This document shows positions 23,480-35,455 of a DNA stretch of 64,000 nucleotides, piece after piece. Origin of the DNA: Brasenia schreberi (taxonomy: Eukaryota; Streptophyta; Magnoliopsida; Nymphaeales; Cabombaceae). Under the pieces are notes generated by a model that had not been told where the DNA came from, made no database searches, and saw nothing but the letters and a program-made list of their open reading frames with translations. Within the stretch, counting starts at the first letter, position 1. Each line of letters begins with the position of its first letter. The translations under genes were made by a program, and so were the position numbers. The stretch is taken from the NCBI GenBank assembly GCA_036023115.1, contig JAYKKT010000061.1, positions 10,120,501 to 10,184,500 of the forward strand. Direction: 5' to 3'.

Positions 23480-23591
23480 GTAACGCTGTTACCATGGAGC
23501 TCTAGTACTGTTATTACGGGTGGGGAGTTCAACTCGTAGAGGGTGGGTGTGTGGTTTGGCTTCAGCCTTCTCTTCTAAACAAAAACAAAGA
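23480..23591 (+). mobile_element. SINE family A member
   Basis: The GGTGGGGAGTTCAACTCGTA B-box region and GGGTGGGTGTGTGGTTTGGC tail, with an A-rich end, match family A. The A-box is degenerate. Confidence 0.5.
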
Positions 23592-24929
23592 GCACCGAAG
23601 TCTTCATACTACAGTAAAATAACTAAGCATTTTCTCATACCAAAGTCGGTTATATGGATTGATTTTTTTCAAGATTGATAGCATGCAACTCAACATAAGC
23701 TAGATTAAAGTTTATTGTTTTTTTCAATAATTTTTTGGTCTTTTTCTTTTAAGATTCTCATAATTTAGTTTTCGTTCTTTCTTATCAAATTTGATATTAT
23801 TTAGTCATTTTTTACCTTTTCAAATCATCTAAAATAATTTTTCCTCATTCACTCTCAAATTATTTTTAATAATCTCATTATATCATTTTTGTCACCCACT
23901 TTCTCATTTTGTGCATGTATATAAAAGCACAAATACTACTTTAATGAACTCCCTCCCCCGTCTCAAATTGGAAGCCATATTTGGTATATCCTACCATTTT
24001 CAGTTTACATTATTGCATGTATATCCATTGTTATAACAAATCCTTTACATGAGTAAAGTTCTGCCAGTATTCCGGAGATTGATTTGCTTAATCGACACGT
24101 TAACCTTTTGCGGATGATCGAAATTTTTTTATGAGAAAATTGACTGGGAGGTGGTTTTTCTAGAACGAATCAAGGGATAAAACAAAGACCGTCTGCTTTT
24201 CTGTCAGCTGCTACGACGCACTCATCTTTTCCGAGAGAGAGAGGGGGGTGTAAAGTCCACAGCCCTAAATGCACACTGCACCTCGTCAACTTTCAGACCT
24301 TTTCATTTTGGGGCTCAATACGCGTTCATGTCTTAATTAATGCTGAAAAGTTAATGACAATCTAGTAGTTGATAACCCTAAACAATAGACTGAAAAAATA
24401 AAATAAAAGAAGTCTACTAGCAGAAGCAGTATTGATCCTTTGGATATCAATGAAATGATTGTCCTGGTTAGCCGCACCATTCATTTCCCTTTCAGATCTT
24501 GCTGTACATAGCCATGCCATTCAAAGATTTTTAACTGGCACCGACGCGCGCGTGCGTACACAGACACATATATATGTACAAACTAAAAAACATATTTTCT
24601 GTGGTGGTTTTCAGGAAACCAACTGTGCCCGGAGAGTGAGAGAGAGGCTTGTAAACTATGATGCAGTTAGAGAGAGAAAGAGGGGTCAAAGAAGAAAAGT
24701 ATGGAAATGGACAGCACATGATTGGAATTAATTTTCTAGTCTGGCATTTCTATTGAGGATGATAAAAGTGAGAGATGATTATTATGGATGGATACTGTGG
24801 GATCTTAAATGAGGTAGGGTCGGTGGCCCTCACTCTCACCTGCACTGTTGAATGCGAGTCACACACACATCACAGAGGAACCAGGATTTCCAATTGCTGC
24901 GAATAATAAAAACAGAGAGGACCAAACAC
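23592..24929. other. Intergenic, no gene recognised
   Basis: AT-rich with a T-rich belt at 23690-23900. A CGCGCGCGTGCG word lies at about 24543. No supported coding region. Confidence 0.45.
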
Positions 24930-25100
24930 TTGGTTGGTTCTAGCGGTTCAGCATTTTTCCCCCTTAAGCAAGGTCTGGAGTTCGAGTCATGTGACTGCAA
25001 ACCAGTGCTGCCCTGGAGAGCTTTACCTCATAGTCGGCCGACCCCGCTCACACCAGACTAGTCGGCGTCCTTCTGACTTCCGGCTACCAGTGAACTACTA
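24930..25100 (+). mobile_element. tRNA-derived SINE, family C, copy 1
   Basis: TTAAGCAAGGTCTGGAGTTC (B-box region), AACCAGTGCTG, GAGAGCTTTACCTCATA, TCACACCAGACTAGTCGG and GTCCTTCTGACTTCCGGCTA run into (TA)n. It aligns through about 160 bp with the copy at 25210-25371, 280 bp downstream. Confidence 0.6.
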
Positions 25101-25209
25101 TGTATATATATATGCTCTAATTTTCTTAAATAGTTTAACACTTCAATATTTAAGATCAATGGTTAACTCAAAAGTAAATGATATTTGGTGTATTTATTGT
25201 ACCAAAAGA

Positions 25210-25371
25210 ATTTCAGCACTTCTCTCCTTAAGCAAGGTCTTTAGTTCAATTCTTATCACTCAAGCAAACCAGTGTTGGGAGAGCTTTACCTCATACTAGG
25301 TCAATCTCCCTCACACCAAACGAGTCGGTGTCCTTTTAACTTTCACTTATTAGTGGCTTACTTTACAATAT
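25210..25371 (+). mobile_element. tRNA-derived SINE, family C, copy 2
   Basis: Same order of blocks as copy 1 (CCTTAAGCAAGGTCT, AACCAGTGTTGG, GAGAGCTTTACCTCATA, TCACACCAAACGAGTCGG, GTCCTTTTAACTTTC), again ending in (TA)n. Confidence 0.6.
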
Positions 25372-26079
25372 ATATATATATAAAGAGAGAGCATAGTACA
25401 CTAATCCTTGTTTTAATTTTTTAAGATTGTAACTATTCAATCTTTAACATAATATTTGAGATTTCTAAATAAAAAAATAAATAATATTAAAAAATGTTTT
25501 TTTAATTCAATTCTTAAAAATGTTATAGATGCCTTTGTGCATTTATCATGTTTAGAGAGAGAGAGAGAGAGAGAGTGAGGGGTCTGTATCCGTGCCGCCC
25601 CTTCATCAAGTCCCTTTCAGACTGTGACAAAAGAAAACCTCCGCCCTCGAGAATTCAACCTAGAAAGGCCTTACGTGTATGTACAGAAGAATTAAAAGAG
25701 TAACATGCAATTCTTCCTTTATCGATACACATGTGTGCCACTTTTGTAGACGGCTGAATGAACATCTTTAAAGCCTCGAAATCACAACAGAGGCATTTTG
25801 TTTTCTCTTCTCTACCATAAATTTGGCTTATTTAATTATTTATTTTATTTGCCTTTCAAAAGGAGTGCATCTTATTTGTAAATATTATTATTTTCATGAA
25901 CAACGCAAGAAAAGGAGTTACTAGAGTCTCAAAAGCAAAGACTCTTTGACATGATAGTAAGAAGACTCGACACGATATTCAGGTTTGATATCTAGATATG
26001 GGAACAAAGTTATTCATAAGTTAAGTATACATTTCATTCTCAAGAAAGCTAACTTTAGATATGTACTCGGAGTGATATA
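25372..26079. other. Intergenic, no gene recognised
   Basis: AT-rich with a GA microsatellite at 25556-25575. No coding evidence. Confidence 0.45.
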
Positions 26080-26193
26080 TATAGTTCACCTACCTAGGGG
26101 ACTCGACTCGATTTACAAGTTCCATGCCATGAGTTCGCTACCCGGGGCACTGGCACCTGGCTTTGGTCTCTCCATTATAAAGAAAAAGAAAAA
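26080..26193 (+). mobile_element. SINE family B member
   Basis: ATAGTTCACCTACCTAGG (A-box), CCATGAGTTCGCTACCCGGG (B-box) and GGCACCTGGCTTTGGTCTCT end in AAAGAAAAAGAAAAAAT. Confidence 0.55.
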
Positions 26194-28865
26194 ATATATT
26201 TTAATATTTAAGATATATATGTTGTAATAAATGAAAGAACTGATAAAGATGTCACAAGGTTAATTAAAAGAAGAGGTGCTTGTATTATATACCTTCCTCT
26301 ATGATTAAAATGTTACCACCTTGTCGGCAACTACTTTTATTTTATTTTTCTATTATTTGAATGAAGCTCCATTAGTAAATTGAACTAAATAGCTTACCTA
26401 GGGGAAATATATGTATTAAGTTACTTATTGCATTGCATGTGGAAGTGGAAATTTCTACGCTTAGAAGCTCCAGTCTCTTTAGAAGGTTTTTTACATAATT
26501 GTGCCACAATGTAAGAGAATTTTAAAAAGATTGACTCTTTTTTGGCTTATAAAAGTCAAATTTATACATCTAGTAGGCATGTAAAATGTTGATTTTATGA
26601 TTTTTTTAAGAACTTCAAACATACATATATACATAAATGTATGTATGCGTGTATACCTACATTTTCAAGAAATATAGAAAATTCAAGTACACTGTACTGG
26701 AATATGCAGGATATTTTCATACAATATACATATTTTTAAATACTATTTAATGAACATTAGAGTGTGGAATTAGTAAAGAATGGTATTAATACCAACATTT
26801 CAATCACTAAGCTTAGCCGACTTGGTCAGCCTTCTCTAGAGACCACAGAAGGAGAATTCCGAAAGGGAGTCGAAATCTCGCATGTTATCCTTTTCTATCC
26901 AATTTTTTAGTCAGCTACAAAGTTAGGTGTGTTGAAATTATTGGAAGAAACCGACGGATTACATGCATAAACATGTAATATACATTTAACATGCCCACAT
27001 CAACCAAAGTGGTACATCTAGAGAAAACCATAAGCAAATAGTATAGTAGAATCAAATAAACAAAATCAAATGAACAAGCCACTTATTTGATCAAATGGTC
27101 TCGATGAACTTGCCTTAGAGATATCAAGGTCCCGTTATCTAGTTACATATAAGTATCATTGTCTTTTATATATATATATATATATATATTTATATAAGAT
27201 GATAACATGATAGGAGCATGTAACTCAACTCAAGTCGTCTTCCACTACACCTCAATCGTCAGTCAGTCGGTCACAGAGAGGAAACACACAAAAGGAAAAC
27301 CTTAATCAGAGTTTTATAATGAAGCAAGGAATGGGTCATATCTCCTCAAATTTGTTCCATAACTGCCTCCACGCATTTTAGTGAGAGAATTATTTGACTA
27401 ATAAACCAAAATTTTCTTATGTAAAAATAAATCCAAAACGATTCCGAAAAACCCGAGTCCAAGCCAATGTGCACATGCGTGAATATATAGTTGTCCATAC
27501 AGTAAGAGACTAAAGAATATCTCCTAACATTCACATGCACAAACCCCTCCTATATACATTACCTTAACACCTTAGAGTATCAACATTATTAAATATTTAT
27601 CAATTAAGAATTTTGAAGGGGTATTAATAATAAACTAAAGTGAATCACTGTCACATGAGCTTAATTGGGCCAGTTAATACTTAGTTACATCATTAAGTCC
27701 AACCAAAAAAACTCGAAAGGATCATCCTCCCGACTGGTTTCCATATCTTGAATCTGTACACAATGTTTTGCGATTAAAATACATCTGATATCGGTCTGCT
27801 CAACTCTACTTGCCTATTGAGAAAAAATAGAAGAAGTTTCATTCGATCCAATGCCCATGGTATTAGCTAAGTTGATTTGCTTATCTATATTCATTAATGG
27901 CATATAATCTTCGCAAAATAATGACTACCCCTTTATCATACAACTGCTTGATGAGGCAACATCTTGCATGAAGAAACTTTTGTGAGGAAAATTTTCAGGC
28001 AAATTGTTGCATGCGAGTTAATTTTAGTAGTCATTATGCTTAATCTAATTTTATAAGATGCTTCTTTTATAGCGTGAGGATGATTTTGTTATTCATTATC
28101 TTCATTAGGAACATTATTTTACAATATCAACACCCAAAAATGAATATCTTCATGAAAGCAACAACTACTGCTGATGATCCAACGACGGCGGGCTAAGGTA
28201 GACGAGAAGCCAATCCCACAATGCGAAGAGGGAAGAAACTTCGCAATCTAGACTCAATCTCACCCACATGCTTTTGAGAAGCTTTGTCATTTGCGGTTTG
28301 TCTTATCACGAAAAGATCTTGGCCTGTGTGTTGACAGGCATGTGAAGGACTGGTTTTCTGTACAAGGAAGTAATTATCGAGCTTCACTCAAACAAGTACT
28401 CACGGAATTATGTCAATTCACCACCAAAATTGGCAAAATATTTTCTTTCTTTTTAAAATAAATATAACAATAAAAAATAAAAAGGCATCTCTCTCTCTCT
28501 CTCTGCGTTTTTAAGTAAAAGTAATGATGGTAAACAAAGGAAAGAGTGTTGTATGTGTGGGCTCGTTAGTATCTCCAAACTATGTTGCATAAAAATGTAA
28601 AAAGACGTAGGAAATGACAAATCTTAAAAAGATTTATATATAAAGAGAAACCATAATTCGTGTATATATGTATTGATGTTAAAATTTATTTATACATTTT
28701 TATCATTGGACCAAGAAGATCAACAATAAAGATTTTAATTTAAAAGTATTTAATACATTGAATGTAAAGTAAGAAAATGATTTTTTCTTTAGATGTTTAA
28801 GTAAATTTAAGAATGAATAGGTATATGCATTTATCCTCCTCCCCTCGCTCCCCCTTCATATATAC

Positions 28866-28962
<97 letters not shown>

Positions 28963-29691
28963 CATATATATATAATACATGTTATTATTATTTTTTAAAT
29001 AAAATGTTGCTCTCAACCAAATATATTCATACACGTTTGAGTTTCCATCCATGCAGCATAGGAACAGAACACCACCGAACAAGTCCGGTTAGACGAGCTC
29101 AAAATTAAAAGTGTCACTTGTCAAATAAAAAATAACTATAATTATTGTAAATTCTGTGAAAAATAAGCCAATTGTTTCTTTAGTTTTTCTTGTAAAATTG
29201 AAATATTGATTATTTAATTACATTAGGGGGCAGAATCCTTGGGTTAGCTTGGTGGTATTTGCTATATCTGTAATCCATTCACTTAACTTTGTTTAGATCA
29301 CAAAGCAAGGACGAATGAGCATGCAACGAATCAAAGAAAGCCGAATCCCGAATTTCGGCACATTGATCAGCCCTACCTCTTCAGTCAAATACATTAATCA
29401 ACACAGAGACAAAGAAGCTATGCCTGAAAATGACAGTTCTACGGCAAATGCTCATGAAAGATAATTGATCTACTTGAACGTGAAAGTGTGTGCGTACCCA
29501 CACATAGAGAGAGAGAGAGAGAGAGAAAAGGAGGAATAAAAGTTATATATATATAAAGAGTAGACACGTTCAATTCTAGAGTGGTTTAAGTTTGAGTTAC
29601 GAAACATGGTAAGATGTTTCGTATCATTTAGTCAAATTCTCTCTAAAAAATAATATATATATATATATATATATATTCTTATTAAGAAACG
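26194..29691. other. Intergenic, no gene recognised
   Basis: No supported gene. A possible further SINE lies at 26815-26911 (TTAGCCGACTTGGTCAG and a B-box-like GGGAGTCGAAATC, T-rich end). The 64-codon minus ORF at 28193-28387 has no recognised domain. Confidence 0.4.
28856..28978. repeat. Long (TA)n microsatellite with regular TACA interruptions
   Basis: About 120 bp of TA dinucleotides interrupted by TACATA at intervals. Confidence 0.95.
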
Positions 29692-29842
29692 ATTTAGAAA
29701 CCTCAGTTTCGGTTTTCAAAAAACTTGAATAGTATCCATTCGAATTATTTGATTCAATCAATTTCGATTGCTACGGTTTTATGATCAATTCGGTTTCACT
29801 TTGAACTGTCGAACCGGTTCTAAACCGGCCACATCATGGATT
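29692..29842. repeat. GGTTC/GAACC-motif dispersed element, truncated
   Basis: TCGGTTTTC, GGTTTCACTTTGAACTG and GAACCGGTTCTAAACCGGCC blocks match the family. The TAGACATG ends are missing. Confidence 0.5.
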
Positions 29843-29995
29843 TAGATTTATATATTTGGATCCTCTAAATGGTGAAAAGCAAACATCGATAAAATTGATT
29901 TACTTTTATGCAATGAATTCCAATTTCACTCTTCATGATTATTAGCGTCTTGGTCAACAAAAAAACCGGGAAAATGGATAAGCGCGGGCCCGCGG

Positions 29996-30133
29996 CCCCA
30001 CGTCATCACTGGGCCACAGAAGGCCCAGGAGGGAATGTTGTGAAATCTAAAGAGGTGAACCCAGTTGATCGATGCTCAGGAGTCAAGTCGAAATAAAGTG
30101 CCCTGGTAAAATCTTCTGCAAAAATCTATAAAT
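29996..30133 (+). promoter_or_regulatory. Core promoter of the CYP85A gene
   Basis: A TATA-type box TATAAAT lies at 30127-30133, about 70 bp before the start codon. Upstream are CCCACGTCATC (ACGTCA, bZIP-type word) at about 29997 and two GGGCC/GGCCCA words (TCP/site-II-like) at about 30010-30030 in a GC-rich patch that stands out from the AT-rich surroundings. Function is inferred from motif and position only. Confidence 0.5.
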
Positions 30134-30165
30134 TATGATCAGACGAAGGTTAATCTCGGCAGCTC

Positions 30166-30170
<5 letters not shown>

Positions 30171-30199
<29 letters not shown>
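30171..30199. repeat. (GA)n repeat abutting the CYP85A start codon
   Basis: The GA run forms the end of the 5' leader. The start codon follows its last A directly. Confidence 0.9.
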
Positions 30200-30204
<5 letters not shown>

Positions 30205-30762
30205 TTTGTTCTTGGTGATCTTGGGTGTGGTAGCAGGGTTTATCTGTTTCTGCATTACCCTGCTAAAATGGAATGAAGTTAGATACAGGAAGAAAGGGTT
30301 GCCTCCCGGCACCATGGGGTGGCCCATGTTTGGAGAGACAACCGAGTTCCTGAAATTCGGACCAGACTTCATGAAAAGGCAGAGAGCAAGGTGAAGACTC
30401 CTTATCTTGTTCTAGACAACTAACCAATCTTCTCTCGTCATTATAAATTTTATCATACTAGTGGGATAAATCGATTTGATGGGTCTTTATTGTTCAATCC
30501 TGCAAAGATTTTTCATTCCTTTGACATTAGATTTCTGGCTTTGAAGTTCATTTTATGGATGTTAGTGTATTTTGTATTGAGTAATTCTTGTGCCTTGGTA
30601 TTGGTGGTATGTAATATCTGTCAATCGTCCTCGACGTTCTGGTGCTGCTTCCTGCATGTTTAGCATTTGCAGCCTTTTTGAAAAGCTACCAGCCAGAAAT
30701 CTTTTTGTTTCTACTTGGAACTCTTGTATGATTCTTTTCTCGGGTCAGGACTCGCTTTTCTG

Positions 30763-30840
<78 letters not shown>

Positions 30841-33027
30841 GGTTCTCTTCATCCTTGCAGGTATGGAAATGTGTTCAAGTCCCACATACTGGGCTGCCCT
30901 ACAGTGGTTTCAATGGATCCAGATCTCAACCGTTATATCCTCTTGAATGAGGGAAAAGGCCTTGTTCCCGGGTACCCGCAATCCATGCTTGACATATTGG
31001 GAAAATGGAACATTGCAGCCGTCCCTGTCTCACTCCATAAAGTCATGAGAGGTGCAATGTTCTCTCTCATCAACAACAATATGATCAGAGATGTCCTTCT
31101 CAAAGACATTGACAGCTTCATGAGATCCCATCTCCACAACTGGAGTAACAACACACTTGATATTCAAAAGCAAACAAAAGAGGTTAGCCATAACACATAT
31201 GATCTCTGCAATTGGAGCACTATGATTCACTTATAAAACAATTTGTTCGGACTTGATTTAACTGTTTCTAATGCAGATGGCGTTTCTGTTGTCACTCAAG
31301 CAAGTTGCCGGCATCACGCCAGGTCCGGTAGCTGATGCTTTTCGGACGGAGTTTTATAAGTTGGTGGAAGGAACTCTGTCATTGCCAATCAATCTCCCAG
31401 GAACTAACTATCGTCGAGGATTTCAGGTTTGTTCTCATTGCTGCAGATTTTGCCATTTCTATTGTTATTGATCTTTTATTGCACTGTATGCATCAGGTAT
31501 TGATTTGTGCTTGTGTTTCATTGATTTCGATAGGCAAGGGAAAAAATTCTTGATTTGTTGGGCCAACTCATTGAAGAAAGAAGGGCTTCTAGTGATAGCT
31601 ATGCTGACATGCTTGACACTGTACTGAGTACAGATGATGAGAAAAACAAGTTTAAACTTACGGATGATCAAATTCTTGATCTGTTGATTGCAATCATCTA
31701 TGCTGGTTATGAAACTGTTTCAACCACCTCCATGATGGCTGTAAAGTATCTCCATGATAACCCTCAAGCACTGAACCAGCTCCGGGTATGGAATCGAGTT
31801 AATTCACCCTTATTTACTTTGATTTCCATTTCTTTTATGGAACATATCTTTGATTGTTTCATCTTTTGATTTCAAAACACTGTGGTTCCTTGATCTTTTT
31901 GATGTGTCCTCCCTTTTATCATATCTATCTAGTCGTACAATACTAACATTTATCTCTTGTTTGATTTGCAGGATGAGCACTTAGCAATTAGAAGAACAAA
32001 ACCAGAAGGGGAACCCCTGAACTGGGACGACTACAAATCCATGCCTTTCACTAGAGCTGTAAGTTGATTATCTTGTTTCCAGTATTAGCACCTATGGGTC
32101 TTTTCTTTGTGCAGTAGAAATAACAAGTGTCTCTATCACTTATTTTAACAGGTAATTTATGAGACATTAAGGCTTGCAACAGTTGTGAATGGGGTATTAA
32201 GGAAGACAACTCAAGACATGGAACTAAAAGGTTAATTATCTAGAAATTGTCTGTATTACCCCTGTTTTCTCTAGTAGATAGAATAAGTTGTTTGCTGTGA
32301 TCTAGTAATTTTAAATCAAATTATTCAATCTTTTACTGATTGTTTTTCATAAATATTTCATTTGCCAGGATATACTATTCCAAAGGGCTGGAAAATATAC
32401 GTTTACATGAGAGAGACCAACTTCGATCCCCAGATATACCCTGAGCCCTTCACCTTCAATCCCTGGAGATGGCAGGTCCGTGGACTCAGAGACCTGAGAA
32501 TGATCACTTTCATAACTTTGACTATCATTAGCATTACAAATTCTCACGTATATTCATCTGAATACAGGAAAAGAACTTGGAGGCAAATACATATTTCATG
32601 ATGTTTGGAGGAGGAAGCAGGTTGTGCCCCGGGAAGGAGTTGGGAATAGTAATAATCTCTGTGTTCCTTCACTATTTTACCACAAAATACAGGTAACTAG
32701 TCATAAAATCATTTGATCATTTGTACTTTTTATTTGGTTTTGCTAAATAATGATCTATTGTTTTTCAAAAAGAAGGCCTGGACTTCATGTAGGCAACACC
32801 CACATTTCATCTGCTTTTGAATTATATGCCCAAACATTCAGAATCCTCTGCTTTTCCACGTTCACATTTCAAAACTGTTCTGAAGTTGAAATTTAGCATC
32901 TTAACTTTGTTACTAAACTTCTGCTCTTCACTACATTAGGTGGGAGGAAGTTGGAGGAGACAAGATTTTGAAGTTTCCAAGAGTTGAGGCGCCTGACGGG
33001 TTGCGAATCAGAGTTTCTGATTGCTGA
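30200..33027 (+). CDS. CYP85A: Cytochrome P450 CYP85A, brassinosteroid C-6 oxidase
   Basis: Castasterone synthase type enzyme: it oxidises C-6 of 6-deoxo-brassinosteroids on the ER membrane, a late step of brassinosteroid synthesis. Nine exons with GT-AG borders: 30200-30390, 30861-31182, 31277-31426, 31534-31785, 31972-32058, 32152-32230, 32369-32475, 32568-32692, 32940-33027. They join in frame to 466 aa, about the length of Arabidopsis CYP85A1. Seen: membrane anchor at residues 3-22, proline hinge LPPGTMGWP (34-42), I-helix AGYET (278-282), ExxR E338/R341, FNPWRW (390-395), haem loop FGGGSRLCPG with Cys416. Family-specific stretches such as FGETTEFLKFGP and GLVPGYPQSMLDILG separate it from the related CYP90 and CYP724 families. 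The usual AAVHG before the C-helix reads AAVPV here. No indels or stops. Whether it also does the Baeyer-Villiger step to brassinolide cannot be told. A decayed partial copy lies 2.4 kb downstream. Confidence 0.95.
30766..30836. repeat. (CT)n microsatellite before the exon 2 splice acceptor of CYP85A
   Basis: About 70 bp of CT in intron 1, ending some 24 bp before the acceptor AG at 30859-30860. It extends the polypyrimidine tract. Confidence 0.95.
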
Positions 33028-35414
33028 ATATATGCGGATCTGTTTTGTGCTTAGAGTTTTTTTCTTGTTTTTCTCATGCCTTCTTGTTGCTGTACAAAGG
33101 TGAAGGTAATTAGGAAAATAGCAAATCCCCACTTTTGGTAGGTGTCATTTGGTGTAGGAAACATGTATATTAGTTCCCAATGTATCATCGCACATTCTCC
33201 CGTATCAAATACAGTATATCCTTCCTGCTGTCTGAAGTTCGTAATTTGAAAACGCCTGTAAGCTAATTCTCTTTATCAGTCAATAGCAGGCCGGAGTAAT
33301 AAGATGCTTCAAGACTGAATGCCTTTTGTCCAATTTGTTGCCGGGTGAAACCTCACCGGTAGGTGGGTGTCGGTTGCACAACCGCAGCTTACTGCCTAAG
33401 GCTAGGACCATCACTCTCCATGTCTGTGCTGTGCATTATCTTATGCCAGCGACTCATCGCCTGTTAAAATTAAAGTCAAGACAGCCGTCTGCGCCGCCGA
33501 ATCACTCCAATTATATTAATCCCTCAGAGCTTAGCTGCATCTGCGTACTTCTTTTCCTGAAAGAGATCAAACCCATAAATTTTTACCCTTTTTCGGTACA
33601 ATGGGGAGAGCAAAGAGAGATGCACACCTGGGGTAGCGAATTCATGACCTTCAATTTGTGAGTTGACTCCTTAGTCCTGGTTGTAGATTGCTCTTTGTGC
33701 AGATCAAACCAGAGATTCGCATCTCAACCTTGATCAATGTCATCTATATCTGTGCTATCTGATTCCAGTCTCAATTTATATGAAATTCATTATTGTTTTA
33801 AGGGATTCTACTTCCTTCGTCCACATAATAGAGACCTCAGTAAGCGAGTTTCCTCCTGTTCTAAGGTGAGAAAATTAGCAGCCTCACCAAAAGGGGAATA
33901 ACGCACTGGACAGGGGTTGGCTGTGCTTGGTGCAAGCTCAGGAGTGAGCAATTGTCCAGTAAGAGTCTGCCTAACCTCTGGTCGCCTACCAAAAAATTAG
34001 AGCAACTCATTCGTCGAGCTTCAGCACTAAAACTCTAGGTGATATTTTCATACTGAGTTAGATTTTATTCCAGACAGAACTCCCACAGATCATCTTAAAT
34101 TCTTGTTTGGAAACAAGAGGACCAGTTTCTACACGGTTTATCTCCATGCGCCTGAACCACGTTAGCTTGAATTCTTCCATTCACCTCAATTTAGTGGACC
34201 ATGGACTCGACTATGATGAACTTGAACCTCATGTGCTATGCCAATTGGTTTTGGAAGCACATACACAACCACAGGTTCGCAGAAAATGCAAAGTCAAGAG
34301 AAAAAGAACAGAAGAAAGAACAAGTTTTATGTGGTTCAGCTTTTCGAGATTGGTCGCAATTCATGTCCGTCACATATTCAAGCCACATTAACATTATGGG
34401 TCAATGAAATATCTGTGGTTTGATACATAATCGAAATTCCATTGAACCAATGGCAAATGTAACCAGTTCATTGAGAAATATTCCGCTTTTTATCAATCTT
34501 GAAGAGATAGATCCTTATGAATCAGCATTACATCTATGATCGTTTTCTCTTCCTTGGATAGAGGATATCACGATTTAACTGTGATCCATGAGTCTAAGCA
34601 GTAGACAATATATCTTGGTATTATTCGAATTCTTTGATTAAAGAGTTCTGATACTTCAAGAAGCTGGAGAATCAGTAAGGGTATTTCCAAATTGGCAAGG
34701 GGGCTAGCTCAAAAGGCCTTAACTTGCATGATGGCATGTATCTGTGACTTCCCTTGCCATGGGGCCAAGCCCTCTAGAGCAAGCGGGTGCGGTGCGCATT
34801 TGGTTTGCAGCTAAAACAGATTTCAGTGGCATTTGAATCGGATACCCGTCAGCTCAGATCTTTTATTCGTATTCGATAAGCTAAACAGAATGCTGTGAAC
34901 TAAACCTGATTCCGATTTCGATAAGCAGCTTTTGAAACCAAGTCTAAATTCGAAATCAATGCCAGATAATCTGGAAAAAATTGCGTGCACAATATATTTA
35001 ATGGGTTATCAAGATTTGGGCTCGGGTTCATCACTATAATCTGGAAGGAATTGCAAGGGAGTTGGACCTTTTTTATGCGATTATGTGACGTTTATTGACT
35101 GCTTTAATTTAAGGACATCTCTATGCAGCACCAGTCTGATGCAGTTTATTGCTGTCAAGATCACCATAGTGTGGGGTTGGACAATTGCCCTTTATTATAA
35201 AGGTTGGGATTGTTTTTGGCCTCAAATTTGTCTTCATAAATAGAGCGGAGGTTTAGGCCTTCGTCAATGAATGATGCCCTTTTCATGAAAACAGGGTGGA
35301 GAAGAAAGAGATGACAATTAGTCCAAGTCCTCAAAGGTGGGCATGACACTTTTTACAGGTTTTCTATCAGACTTCGTACCACAATTAAAAGAGTTCATAA
35401 TGAACTATATATAT
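33028..35414. other. 3' flank of CYP85A and intergenic DNA
   Basis: No further exon or gene recognised. ORFs at 33326-33661 (111 codons) and 34107-34423 (several frames) have no known domain. No canonical AATAAA was singled out for CYP85A. Confidence 0.45.
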
Positions 35415-35440
35415 ACACACACACATATATGTGTGTGTGT
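35415..35440. repeat. Perfect 26-bp palindromic microsatellite
   Basis: (AC)n-TATA-(GT)n forms a perfect palindrome. With the following GA run it lies directly left of the CYP85A pseudogene border. Confidence 0.9.
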
Positions 35441-35455
35441 GGAGAGAGAGAGAAG

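Noticed and set aside
28813..29082. ORFs rich in Tyr-Ile repeats
   Set aside because: They are translations of the (TA)n microsatellite.
33326..33661. 111-aa ORF downstream of CYP85A as a gene
   Set aside because: No domain or conserved composition; lies in the 3' flank without a start context or exon partners.
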